Below are positions 1 to 12,800 of a DNA stretch of 64,000 bases, piece by piece. The DNA comes from Nilaparvata lugens (taxonomy: Eukaryota > Arthropoda > Insecta > Hemiptera > Delphacidae). Each line of letters begins with the position of its first letter. The stretch's first letter is position 1. Under the pieces are notes generated by a model, which made no database searches, was not told the origin of the DNA, and worked only from the letters and a program-made list of their open reading frames with translations. A program made the position numbers and the translations under genes. The stretch is from assembly GCF_014356525.2 (NCBI RefSeq), contig NC_052511.1, positions 8,464,500 through 8,528,499 of the forward strand, in the 5' to 3' direction.

Positions 1-141
1 TTCTGCAATGTTTGCCTTCCTATTGGCATCCTCTGCCTCTTTCTGCCACGCGCCGCACGCTCCTCTTGCCTGTGTGATTTGTTCTTCATACGACGCTATT
101 TTACTGTTATTCACTGCCACTTCTTCTTTCAGTTTTAGAAG
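1..141 (-). CDS. unk: unk exon 13 (partial): start of C-terminal coiled coil
   Basis: The acceptor is TTTGTAG before 141, and the exon opens in phase 0 with LLKLKEE. It continues with a charged helical stretch containing ARGACGAW and EAEDANRKA, matching the Unkempt coiled coil (human QAKQACDAW region). It is cut by the window edge. The coiled coil precedes the RING-like end that contacts effector complexes in other species. Confidence 0.9.
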
Positions 142-3100
142 CTACAAATCAACAAACAAAATCATTACACATTTCAAGGAAGGATTTTCTTATCTATTAA
201 GATGTAAAATACAGCAGATAAATCTCATTTTAAACTTTCTTTTCAGTTGTACCATAGAGAAACAATAGCGTAAGTAGTGCGACATTTTAAAACTGAGACC
301 ATGAAATAAAATAAATCGAAGTAATAGAAGATGTTATTGTTGTCAAAGGCTAGGAAGAGTATCAAATGTACTGTTACCTGATAGCAATAAAGATTATACT
401 TATCAACAGCTGAGACTAAGATAAGAGCACCGTTCTATACGGCATAATTTGGAAGAATTATTTATTGAAAATTATAATTTATTGCAAATAATTTGTAAAT
501 TGTTTATAGTCAACCATCAAATTTAGAGGTTACAACAACAAGGACTCAGTGTAAGATGATTTTATACATGTGTGACGTCTCCATCCGGGGCGTTGCTCAA
601 GTAAAAAACCAGGAACCCCCCAAGGAGCGTTACAGTAGATATCCCATGGTATAGGGAATTTATGTCGCAACTTTTACTGTTATCTCAAGCCGATTACTGT
701 CGATTATTGTCAATTTTTACTGTTTTGTTGGGGTGACAGTGTATGAACGGCACAATTTGAGAGACTACCAGCGTCACACAGCTGCATAGGAAAGAACTAC
801 GTGAACTATCGGCTTGGGATAACAGTAAAAGTTGCGACATAAACGCCCTATACCATGGGATATCTACTTATGCCATCGTTTCTCTATGGTTTTACTCAGT
901 AATTTATACATCTGAATATCTGAACTAGCCTTATAAATCAAGATGACAGTTAGCAAGTGGGTTAAATCCAAGTCCTTCTATTATTATTAATGTCTAGCAG
1001 AGCAGAGTTTGTATGTGTCTTGTTCATAAAATGAGCTACATTGTGACAATGATACACTTGTGGTACAGTGTTGAGTGTTTTAGTCAGTTTTGTGTGTTTA
1101 TTTTTTGTACGACTGTATTCGGTTGGTTCAGTTGTTGGTTGTATAGTCATTTGGTAACTTTTATTGTATTATTACTTTCGCCAGTGTTATGATTTTGTTA
1201 CTTCTATTGTATTGTGACTTTTGCCTATTACTGCATTGTATATGTTTATTGACAATAAAATATATCTTATCTTATATTTTAACTTTTATTGTATTATTAC
1301 TTTCGCCAGTGTTATGATTTTGTTACTTCTATTGTATTGTGCTTTTGCCTATTAATGCATTGTACATGTTTATTGGCAATAAAAGCTATCTTATCTTATA
1401 TTTTACTCATACAAAAACACATAATCAATTAAATGATTGGTAGACGATCAACAGGTTTGATCAACAAAACTGTTTGTCTCAAATTTTGATTCTGATATAT
1501 AGTTCAATTAAAGTAATGTTTCCAGTAAAAAAAATTAAAAATAACTAAAATAAAACCAATAAAATAAATACCATAAATAAATAAAATAATACCATAAATA
1601 ATAAAATAATACCATAATAAAATTATAAAATAACTAAAATTAACAGTCCAAGCATATATTGCACTACGAATATTGAATCTGGGTTAATTTGAAGAGTAAA
1701 AAAGTAAATAGTGACACTTGATACTACATATGCGAGATATTACATTCATAAGTATATTATAATCCACCAAATTGATTCACTTTCAATTCATCAATTCAAT
1801 ACATTAAATTGCTGAATTTATTAAAATATAATTGATCATTTTAAACAAGAATGAACAGTTAATATTACACCAATAAACCTGCACGTTTATAGAAGGCATT
1901 GCCAAGACAGAGGATCGGCTACGTTGTTCTCCTATCTTTCTTCACTGCCATTATAACGTGGATCTCACTATAAGAGGTTCTGCTTTACTATGTATTAAAG
2001 GTAAAAGGAAAGGTTAAGTAGGTTAGGTTAGGTTAGGTTAGGTTAAGTAGGTTAGGTTTCTGCTTTTATGTTGATATAATTTGAAATGTTTTTATTATTT
2101 CAGATAATAAACACAAATAACGGAAAGTTGAAAGATTTGAGTACCGAACAATTTGAATAACATCCGTTATTTCCTTCATTTCCACATCATAAACTGAGGT
2201 CCATGTTATAATGGCAGTGAAGAAGGATAGCAGAATAACGTTGCCGATCCTCTGTCTTGTCAATGCCTTCTATAGACGATAGCTAATACATGTTTATTGA
2301 TGTAATATTAACAGTTCATTCTCGTTTAAAATATTCAATTATATTTTATCAAGCGAGAAATTATATTTTTCAATTATTTCATAATGAATTTTCATAATCA
2401 AGATGAAATATTTTGTTAAATAATTGTTAATTCTACATTGTTAAAAGACGATCTGGCAACAGAGCAAAGCGAGATAGAGATAGCGCAATCTGCTTTGTTG
2501 AATGATACACAAGGATAGCAATACCATTGCTAATTTAACATTGCCATTATAACGTGGACCTCACTTTATTTCAATGCTAGATTTTCTTTCAAGATGACGG
2601 ATTTTGGCGTCAGGATACTAGCCGACTGTGGTTCAGCGCCACAGATCTGTGATCAGATTTTTTACTGAACGTAAAAAAGCACGATGTAATTGATCAGTGG
2701 CTTTGAACGCAACCAATAACCGGAGTACTTTTGTTTTTATTGACCTTTCAAATAAGTTTCTCTGGCGAACCTTGTATAAACGTGAAATGAAGAAATGAAA
2801 AAGATTTGATTGTGCTCACCTCAGGAGACTGTCCAGGGAACGAGGGACTGACGGAGAAATTGTGGACCATGGGCGAGTGCGAGAGTGAGAGGGGGGCAGA
2901 AGGCCGACTGGTCGGGGACATGCTGAAGTCATAGAGGCCACTGCCTGTGCCCTGGAAACTCCCCAGTTTCGACGCACTGCTGCTCAGCTGTTGAGCCAGG
3001 TGGGCGGTCGCTGATGGCATGAATGCCTAAATAAATAAATAGATTTTATTGTCGTAGACCAATATAGGTAATTGACAAAGTCATAGTAATACAATTACAA

Positions 3101-6100
3101 AATGATAAATTCAAAGTAATAGTTTAAAGTCATCAAGCAGAATCGAAAAACTCTGTCAAACAATAGAAAGGTCACAAAACCAGCCACTCAAAAAGTATTT
3201 TTTTTTTAAATAACAATATTTTCACAACGTTTGATATCCAATGGCAACTTATTGTACATTCTCAAGCCGATGCTGGTGTTTCATGGGTAGCATGCCAATT
3301 GATCGACCGAATCCCAAACGACCGAAAAGCTATATTTTTCCAAACAGCCGAAAACTGCTTTTTCCCATTCGACAGATTAATGAAATATTGAAACTGGAAC
3401 TTTCTCATTCAGCCGAATCCCAAATGACCGAAAACTTTTAAGAATGCTCCCAATCGACAGGAAACGTTGCTTGTCGCATTGAGCCAAAGTGTTGAGAGAG
3501 TCCCAACTGACCGGAAGTGATAGGTTTCCCATCTGACCGAAAGTAATAGGTTTCCCAAACGACCGAAAATCTTTCTAGTTTGTCGCAAATGACCGAAAGC
3601 GTTCGTCCAAATGGGGAAATGAATTTTTCGGCTGGATGGGAATCCTATCACTTTCGGTCGTTTGGGATTCGGTCGATTGGGACCCCACGGTTTCATGCTT
3701 ATGACAGGACGTTGATATGGCTAAATTTTTGTGTAAAGTAATTGCTAAATTTTTGTTTCATACAGTTACTTTTTTCTATTTTCTCTAATTGGAGTGCTTA
3801 CTGAATACTCGTTGCTAGCGCACAAACTTTTTTTGCTGGCAACGCCAATATTATGTATTGGATTATTATTTAGTTTCAATAAAAGCTTTTGTAATCTTGT
3901 TAGTTTATTCTGTTTTATTTGCTCTACTCTGTTCATGCAACTCATCTCCAAACATTAATATATATTCTCCAATTCAACTGTTTGTAAATTAAAAGATTTT
4001 GGAAGTTAGTGAATTGAAAATTTCCTGTAATTTTTTCAAGACTTCAATAAAGCTTCATTAATCCTTCACTTTTGTTCAGAGTTTAGTAAATTTCCAATGT
4101 ATGAAACTGAGTTTTGTTTTTCATGTATTTGTAAGTTATTTATATGAATTTGGCAATACATTTGATTTGAACTTCATTGAAATGTATTGTGTTGTACAAG
4201 TGAATACTCACTGAATCAAGTGGCTCCTGATGCGAAAACCTAGACGTCGACAGGAATCCTGAATGGAGAGGATGTAGTGGTGATGATGCTGACGGGGAGA
4301 ATTGAGATAAACTATTATTGCTACTTCCAGGAATATTAACAGGGGCCGAACTACCGAGAAGACCTACGAACAGAGAAATGAATCCCACATCATTACAAAA
4401 CAGAAACTAGCAAATATCGGAAGATATTCTGGTAGAAATAGAATAGAATAGAATAGAATAGAATTATACCTGATAGAATAGAATAGAATTTTATTGGTCA
4501 TAAAATATTCACATGAATACCTGGACTTCGTCAATTTTTTAAGACTAATAGTAAGACAAAACAAATACAAAAACACTAAGATCAGTATCAGTACAATAGC
4601 CTACAATAAAATATGAATCACATAAAACGATTCCAATCTATTCTAAAATAGTCAAGTAAGGTATACAAACATTCATCAATCAACACTGCTTTCAATATTT
4701 TTTTAAATTGTATGATGTGAGTATTTTCAAGTGGTCAGATGTGGAGTTATACCGGATGATTCAAAATGGACTTTACAACTTTGAAAATTCATATAAATCT
4801 TATTAAACAAGGTACAGAGCTGGTTTTGGTGTTGTTTTAAAGGAAAACACTCCAAGTTTAGACTCGCATAGTCCGCTAGTGCCTCGTCGCGCCGCACAAG
4901 CGCTAGCGGCAGTCACGTGTAAGATGGCTGCCTTCACTTGACCCGAGCGTGCTAGCTGTGTCTTTTAGTTTGAAAAACGGCATAGTGTACCTTGATATGT
5001 TGCAACAATTTGATACCACAGATCGATGAGGATGACCAAGAACGAAATGTTTTCTTTATGCAAGATGGCGCACCACCACACTATCTGACTGACGTCCGGG
5101 ATTTTCTTAATGACTGCTTTCCAAATCAGTGGATTGGCCGTAATGCGCCAATTGCATGGCCCCATCGTTCCCCAGACTAACACCGCTTGATTTTTCTTGT
5201 GGGGTTTCATAAAAGATAAATATATGGTGTATGTACCTCCTTCGCCAACCACTTACCTGAGCTTAGAGCAAGGATTTGCGCTGCTGTTGAGCAAGTTACA
5301 CCTGAAATGCTAGTGCGAGTCTGGGAAGAAATTGACTATCGATGGGATGTCTGCAGGATAACCAACGGAAGTCACATAGAAAATCTTTAGTTCAAGATAA
5401 AAAAACTTGAAGTGTTTTCTCTTAAAACAACAGCAAAACCAGCTCTGTACCTTGTATAATAAGATTTATATGAATTTTCAAAGTTGTGAAGTCCTTTCTG
5501 AATCACCCGGTATAATTTGATAGACGTGAAGTGCCAGTTTCTTTGTGATTTAGTATGACTGTACAACGGAATTCTAAGTTTGTGTCTATTTCTTGTATTC
5601 AAACTAAGGATGCTATTAGAATCATACTTATTCAAATTGCCTTGTACATAACATATATTTTCAAGACATATAACGATGGCAACGTCAAGATACCTAAGTG
5701 AATGAAATAAGGTCTACAATGTGCATTATATGATAGCTTGCATATTATTCTTATTGCCTTCTTTGAAGGACAAAAATTGATTTGGCGTTTGCCAATGTGA
5801 ACTTTCTTGTTTATGGTTGCTTGTGTTTACGTAAAAATTAAAAATCAAGTATCCTTTTTTCATTTGAAACATATATTTACTCTTTTTTAAACATATTACA
5901 TATCATTATCTCAATTATTATAATATGTTCGGCTATAAAAATCCATTTTCAAGTAAACCTCACCTCTTTGGGACCCCCTCCCCAAGTGCAGTTTTTGCGT
6001 CTTCGCCCCCTCCCTACTTTACCTATCACAACTATTAGGCTAGTTTCACACTCATTCGGTTCGTTTCGTTTTCGGCAAATTCCGATAAGTGTGAAACGGT

Positions 6101-7497
6101 TATTCGGTTTGAATTCGGTACCGAATAAAAACCGCATAGAACCGAACGCCCATTTGACTTTAATAAATTCCTTCAGGTTCAAATTCGTTTCTAGCGAAGG
6201 GCTACTTTCACACACATTCGGTTTGGTTCGGTTCGGTTCGTTTTCGGCAAATTCCTATAAGTGTGAAACGGTGATTCGGTTTGAATTCGGTTCCGAATAG
6301 CAACCGCATAGCACCGAACGCCCCCTCGACACGAATAGTTTTCATCATATTCGAATTCGTTGCTAGGAAAGCGGAAATAAAAACAAAGTCTTTTACACAC
6401 GCTCGCTTTTTTGTTTTTATTTTAACCTGATATCATGATTATCTGTTTAAAAATCTTCCATTTCAAAATCATATGGTCAATATTCATTTCAGTTAGTTCT
6501 CTGGAGCATTTTTTTTTCAATGAATAGTTTGCTAAAAAAATATGAAGAAAAATTAAAACTCAGGGAGAATTTTCATTTTTTCCATGAATACATGATTTTA
6601 TAATTTGAGAGAAGAGATGAACGTTATGTACCATGTGTCATAATTGAAAAAAATTTTCAATTAAATAAAATAATCACTCTGAACGTCCAAAATTAATATA
6701 ATCAAAAATAAACTATTCAAATAGTTCACAATTTTTAATTGAATTGAAAATTTCGTTGTTCAATAAATCACATCTTACTATTTGAACACCAGCTTTTATA
6801 TTTTATTACCAGCATGAATTGTAAAAATCTGGTGTGGCGCACTCACACAACTTTCCTTGCCGTTATGAAAATTGATCAACTGACGCTAGTGTTCCCGCGC
6901 ATCTAAATTAGTCTTCTATTCAAAGATATAAGCCAGCTGGTGATAGGACAATAACGCTGCAGACACATGAAGTCTGCTATCTGTACATAGTGAATGATTT
7001 AATGGAATCAACACTTGCCAACAGTTTGCAAATTGAATAATCTTATTTTCTCGAACTTCGAGCTTATTTCCAATTTTAGGTGAAAATGTTACTAGACATT
7101 AATTGCAGAGATTTTTATGCCCAATCTTTTCCACTTGGAATTTTTTGTTTAAATTGTATCTGAAGCCTGATAATTGAGAATCTAAAATCAAACTTTGCAT
7201 AGATGGGACGGAGCTCCTGAAATTTTTACAGATATGGGACTTGTGGCAGTTGATATAGCTTATTAATGACTATTTTAGGTATAAATTTGATTAAAATCGT
7301 TGGAGCCATTTTCGAGAAAATCGCGAAAAACCCTGTTTTTGACAACATTTTTGCCATTTTAGCCGCCATCTTGAATTGCATTTGATTGAAATTGTTCGTG
7401 TCAGGTACTTATATAGTGTAAGGACCTTAAGTTCCAAATTTCAAGTCATTCCGTTAATTGGGAGATGAGATATCGTGTACACAGACGCACATACACT

Positions 7498-7575
<78 letters not shown>

Positions 7576-9784
7576 GACCAATACCCAAAAACCACTTTTT
7601 TGGACTCAGGGGACCTTGAAACGTATAGAAATTTAGAAATTTGGGTACCTTAATTTTTTCGGAAAGCAATAATTTCCTTACCTATGGTAATAGGGCAAAG
7701 AAAGTAAAAATTCAAACACAGCTTTGTTTGAGAAGAAAATACCTAATTAGAACCGTACGATTTAAAACATGATATCAATGAAAGCCTCATTCGTTTTCTG
7801 AACGAACCGAACCGAACCGAACCGAATGCATGTGAAGGTATCTTAACACACAGCAACTTAATATGACAATAGCTACGATTACCAGTGATAATTTGTTGCA
7901 ATGAGCTGATTCACAAATGCAAACTATACACCCAAAATATCAGAGCAATTGCATTTGAGTATGTTCAAATGAAATAGAAAAATGCAGTTACCATTAGCTT
8001 GAAAACATTATAGTTAGGCTATAATCTGTAATATTAAGAAGAAAAGGATTGGTTTATACATGGTGTAGGAAATACGCGTTTGACGCATCATCACTTATGA
8101 ACTAATGAACTGATTATCTTGCAATTTTACATAAATATTGTAACAATCATCTCAGGCCTTGGTTTTCTACAGCTACAAGCCAGGCCAAGACAGTTTTCGA
8201 CTTGCAACTTTCTGCCTCAAAACGTACAAAAGGAACCAGCTTATGGCAAAGAGGGGTAGAGGTTGAAACAATGATGGTCAAAAGTCTAACGGTGAAATAA
8301 CCGACGCTGACCAGTGACAAAAGGGTGGCAGCCAGACGCCAGGCGTGAGTGGAGTGCCATCAGATAGGGGGGCAGCACCAACTGGGGCAGTGATCCAAGG
8401 AGGAACAATGGTTCGAGGGTTGGCGAGCACGTGGAGTTGGGAACACGAGGACACTTTTCGGTGAACCACGGCTAGAGTAACATGTCTGAGGAGTGAGCAG
8501 CGTGCAGCCCGCAGCCCTAGGGGCTGAAATGGAGTCCTGTTTCCGGAAAACCACCACCACATCAACACCATCACATCAAAACCACCATTGAAGAAAAATA
8601 ATTAAAATTCATAATTTATAATGTAAAGTGAGCAGTTTAAAAGTGCGCGAAAAGGCCATGGTCCGCGGGGTATACAACATATAAGGTTAGTGTAATTTTA
8701 AGTTGTTGTTTGTTTGCCACACTGGTTATTTTCTTGTATTATTGTTGTTTAAATAGGGTTTAGGTTTTGTGATTCGTAGTATTATTGTGCATTATCCTAT
8801 TTGAATATAGAGACTCTCAATAAACATTATTATTATATTTCATAAACGGTAAAATCATATTTCATATTTCGGTGTTCTGCTCAATAGACTGATTACTAAA
8901 ATTCCAAAGGACATTTGATATATTTAACCAACATTGAAAATCTCATTTGTTTCTTTGTAAAGTGTCAATTTCATTTGCCTTTTGATTATTTTCATTATAT
9001 TTATCTAATGATTCAAAATTGCCTTGTGTTGTTATTTCACAAGTATCATTAGATCCCCTCCCTTCTTTATTGTTTTAATCATGGAGTGAAGCAATATAGT
9101 TGGGAAAGATGTGTAGTTCTACATTCATTGATTGCTGGACTGCGACTTTATTAAAAGTAATAAAGTAATGTACATTGTTTTTTTATATAGTTCAAATGAA
9201 TTCATGTCTCTGCTAAAGAGTTATGCTGTGGTAGTTGTTTATTCAAATTTCGAGGGTCGTTCCCTAATAATTAACGTGGCGCCTGGGTTATAAATTTCAA
9301 ATTTTATATTATCAAATTTTCATATTACTATTTAAATTTCAAATTCACCATATATTAAGCAATCAGTAAGTGTAGATCTAGACAATATATTATGAAGATT
9401 CTATTTTATTATGTCTCGTGGAAGAAGGAGATTGCATTTGCAACACAACATTTCTCCGGGTGTAAAGCACGGGTTACCAGGCTGATAGATAAAATAGGAC
9501 ATGTAAAGCTGCGTTTAGACCAACGTTATTAACATAATGTTGATAACTTTATCATTATAGATTCTATTAAATAGAAAATAACTTATCATACACATGATGA
9601 ACATATGAGTTTGTCAAGTTCCGTTTAATAAAATAAGCATTTTGTTTATAACTTTGGTGTAAATGCAGCTTTATACCGTAGATAAATATTAAATAGTGAG
9701 AATAAGTTATTTTTTATAACTATCAATCTTCAAACATACGACTTACCTGTCAAGCTTGGGAATATAATGATAGATATAATTACG

Positions 9785-9856
<72 letters not shown>

Positions 9857-12800
9857 TGTTTCTGTTTATGTTCATGGCGTGGTCATACTTCAAAGGTTAT
9901 GGCCACCAGTGAACAAGTCAAGCACAATAAAGAACTGTCATAAGACAGGTCAAGAACAAAAGTTACAAGTCAGACATAATCTATACATAATAATGAATCG
10001 AATAATGAAAAATATTTATTTTCATAGTTTTTATAATTATATAAAATAATGCAACTCACCTGAGCTGGCAAAACTAGCCGATATTGGATTTGCGATTGGA
10101 TTCGTCGGTGATTCAGTATCGAAATCCCTATCTATTGACGATGAAACAAGGCCTAACGGATCGTCTAAATTTAGATCATCTAATGCGTTTCCTACAACAA
10201 ACAAAAAAACGAGCAAATTTAGTAGATGAGTAACACAAATATTAATATTGAAAAATATGTTATCTTTCAGATAAAATACGTTATCTTCCCCTAAATGATA
10301 TAATATGTGACAACAAGAATGGGACTCAGTAAATAAAGTGCACAGTGTTTTAATTTCTGTGCTTTAGGAGAAATACTAAACTTGGAAGTAACGAAATGAC
10401 CACTTTTTGTGAACCTTCTACTGAAGTTTAAAGTAGAATGTAATTCTACAATCACTCACTTTTATTATAAGCTTGTGTTTTCAACAGGAGTTTATTCAGT
10501 CTGGTGTAAAATAACAGCAATTCAGAGTAATGATCCGGAATACAGGGTAGGGCAATGAACTATGGATAATTTGAAATAGCAGGTACCGTTTTAACGAAAC
10601 TCACATTTTTATTCTACAGTGCATCTTCAATGTTGGCATTTTAATAATAGAGGAAAAATTGTAACATTTCAGTATAGCAAGAGCTCCACAAAAAAAGAAC
10701 AGTGGTAATATTACAGTAACAATAAATATTACACTTGAAGTTATGTTTTTTTATGAAAGAATACAGAAAAAGATTGAACGAGTATTTTGTTTTGGATAGC
10801 ATAATGCATCATGGTTACAACAATTTTCTTACTGGTCTCACAAAAATCATCTTCGAGGTAATGAAGTTGAGAACAAGCAGCCTATCAATTTTACTAATCA
10901 CTTGTGTTCAGACAAAATATGACAACGATTCTACTAGTATTATTAAGAAGAAACATAATGTATTTTTTCAATAATCATGAACTAAAATAATGCAACTCAA
11001 CTCACCTGAGCTGGCAAAACTAGCCGATATTGGATTTGCGATTGGATTCGTCGGTGATTCAGTATCGAAATCCCTATCTATTGACGATGAAACAAGGCCT
11101 AACGGATCGTCTAAATTTAGATCATCTAATGCGTTTCCTACAACAAACAAAAAAACGAGCAAATTTAGTAGATGAGTAACACAATATTAATATTGAAAAA
11201 TATGTTATCTTTCAGATAAAATACGTTATCTTCCCCTAAATGATATAATATGTGACAACAAGAATGGGACTCAGTAAATAAAGTGCACAGTGTTTTAATT
11301 TCTGTGCTTTAGGAGAAATACTAAACTTGGAAGTAACGAAATGACCACTTTTTGTGAACCTTCTACTGAAGTTTAAAGTAGAATGTAATTCTACAATCAC
11401 TCACTTTTATTATAAGCTTGTGTTTTCAACAGGAGTTTATTCAGTCTGGTGTAAAATAACAGCAATTCAGAGTAATGATCCGGAATACAGGGTAGGGCAA
11501 TGAACTATGGATAATTTGAAATAGCAGGTACCGTTTTAACGAAACTCACATTTTTATTCTACAGTGCATCTTCAATGTTGGCATTTTAATAATAGAGGAA
11601 AAATTGTAACATTTCAGTATAGCAAGAGCTCCACAAAAAAAGAACAGTGGTAATATTACAGTAACAATAAATATTACACTTGAAGTTATGTTTTTTTATG
11701 AAAGAATACAGAAAAAGATTGAACGAGTATTTTGTTTTGGATAGCATAATGCATCATGGTTACAACAATTTTCTTACTGGTCTCACAAAAATCATCTTCG
11801 AGGTAATGAAGTTGAGAACAAGCAGCCTATCAATTTTACTAATCACTTGTGTTCAGACAAAATATGACAACGATTCTACTAGTATTATTAAGAAGAAACA
11901 TAATGTATTTTTTCAATAATCATGAACTAGAATACTGAAATCATATTTTAAAAAGCTACAAAACTATTAACTCATTTATCTTTTATTTTCAAGCACAACA
12001 TCAAAACAATGATTGAGAGAGAAACAAGAATGGCATGCAATTGTTACTCTGTTGCATAACGATACTTTCTCACTAATGAGGGAAAACTTGAATTTTAAAA
12101 ACTCCTATGAAGTGGAAATGCACTATAATGGCAGTGTTTGATTGGCAATGGTATTGCTATCCTTGTCTATTATTCAACAAAGCGGATAGCGCTATCTCTT
12201 TCTCGCTTTGCTCTGTTGCCAGATCGTCTTTCAACAATGTAGAATTGATAATTAATTAACAAAATATTTCATCCAAATTATGAAAACTCATTATGAAAAA
12301 TATAATTTTTTGCTTAATATAATATAATTGATTGATTTAAACGATAATGAACAGTTAATATTACATCAATAAACCTATATCAGCTACCGTCCATAGAAGG
12401 CATTGACAAGATAGAGGATCGGCAGCATTGTTCTGCTATCTTTCTCCACCGCCATTATAACGTGGACCTTACGTGAACGTTTCGACCTGGTCATCATCAG
12501 AAAGTCGAGACTGTCTAAGATGACCCAAACCAGATCGAAACGATCGTCACTACTAAAATAGTAAGTGCATTTTCACTTCATAAGTGTTTTTAAAATTCAA
12601 GTTTTATGAAATAATTACTGTTTCACTAAAATGATACTATTTTATTAAAATTTGTTCACTTACCGACAACGGATTCTATGGTATCACAAGGGGGGTAGAA
12701 ATGATTGCTCATTGGCGAGATTGCAATCAACGACGATTGCTGCTGTTGACTATTATTTAGGTTTTGATTGCTCAGGCCATGCAGTGCCATGTACAGGCTC

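Larger units (their letters stand above)
142..2819 (-). other. unk intron 12 with nested repeats
   Basis: Between exons 12 and 13 I see no further exon. The intron holds a fold-back element, a tandemly repeated LINE-like tail, two MITE copies and a TTAGG tract, each listed separately. The intervals 142-635 and 868-1150 show nothing recognisable. At 2590-2720 there is a stretch (AAGATGACGGATTTTGGCG) also found near 16873. Confidence 0.7.
6034..7850. mobile_element. TIR element family C, copy 1, split by element D1
   Basis: The left terminus begins TTAGGCTAGTTTCACACTCA followed by TTCGG/TTCGT iterations. The right terminus has CGAACCGAACCGAACCGAAC and ATGTGAAGG. An internal repeat of the left end (about 6200-6330) gives a doubled terminus. 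The interior matches copy 2 (20711-21632) on the opposite strand. It is interrupted at about 6826-7706 by family D. Confidence 0.7.
10042..11928. repeat. Tandem duplication of ~945 bp carrying unk exon 10
   Basis: Two units, about 10042-10982 and 10983-11928, align over their whole length. By eye I find only a 5-bp difference beside the exon donor (GTGAGTTGAGTTGC against GTGAGTTGC) and one extra A (ACAAATATT against ACAATATT). Each unit contains one complete exon 10 with its acceptor and donor. Either a very recent tandem duplication or two haplotypes left in the assembly. Confidence 0.95.

Noticed and set aside
5968..6400. Frames containing RFRQIPISVKRLFGLN-type sequence in both directions
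   Set aside because: Translation of the TTCGG-rich termini of family C; not conserved as protein between copies.
7454..7669. Open frames of alternating Cys-Val or Thr-His
   Set aside because: Translation of the CA microsatellite.
8278..8574. Minus-strand frame in the GC-rich island
   Set aside because: Long only because stops are rare in GC-rich sequence; no motif, no splice continuity with unk.
10735..11919. Two identical 79-codon plus-strand frames, one in each duplicated unit
   Set aside because: Identity simply reflects the 945-bp duplication; the product is low-complexity, has no motif and lies antisense in an unk intron.
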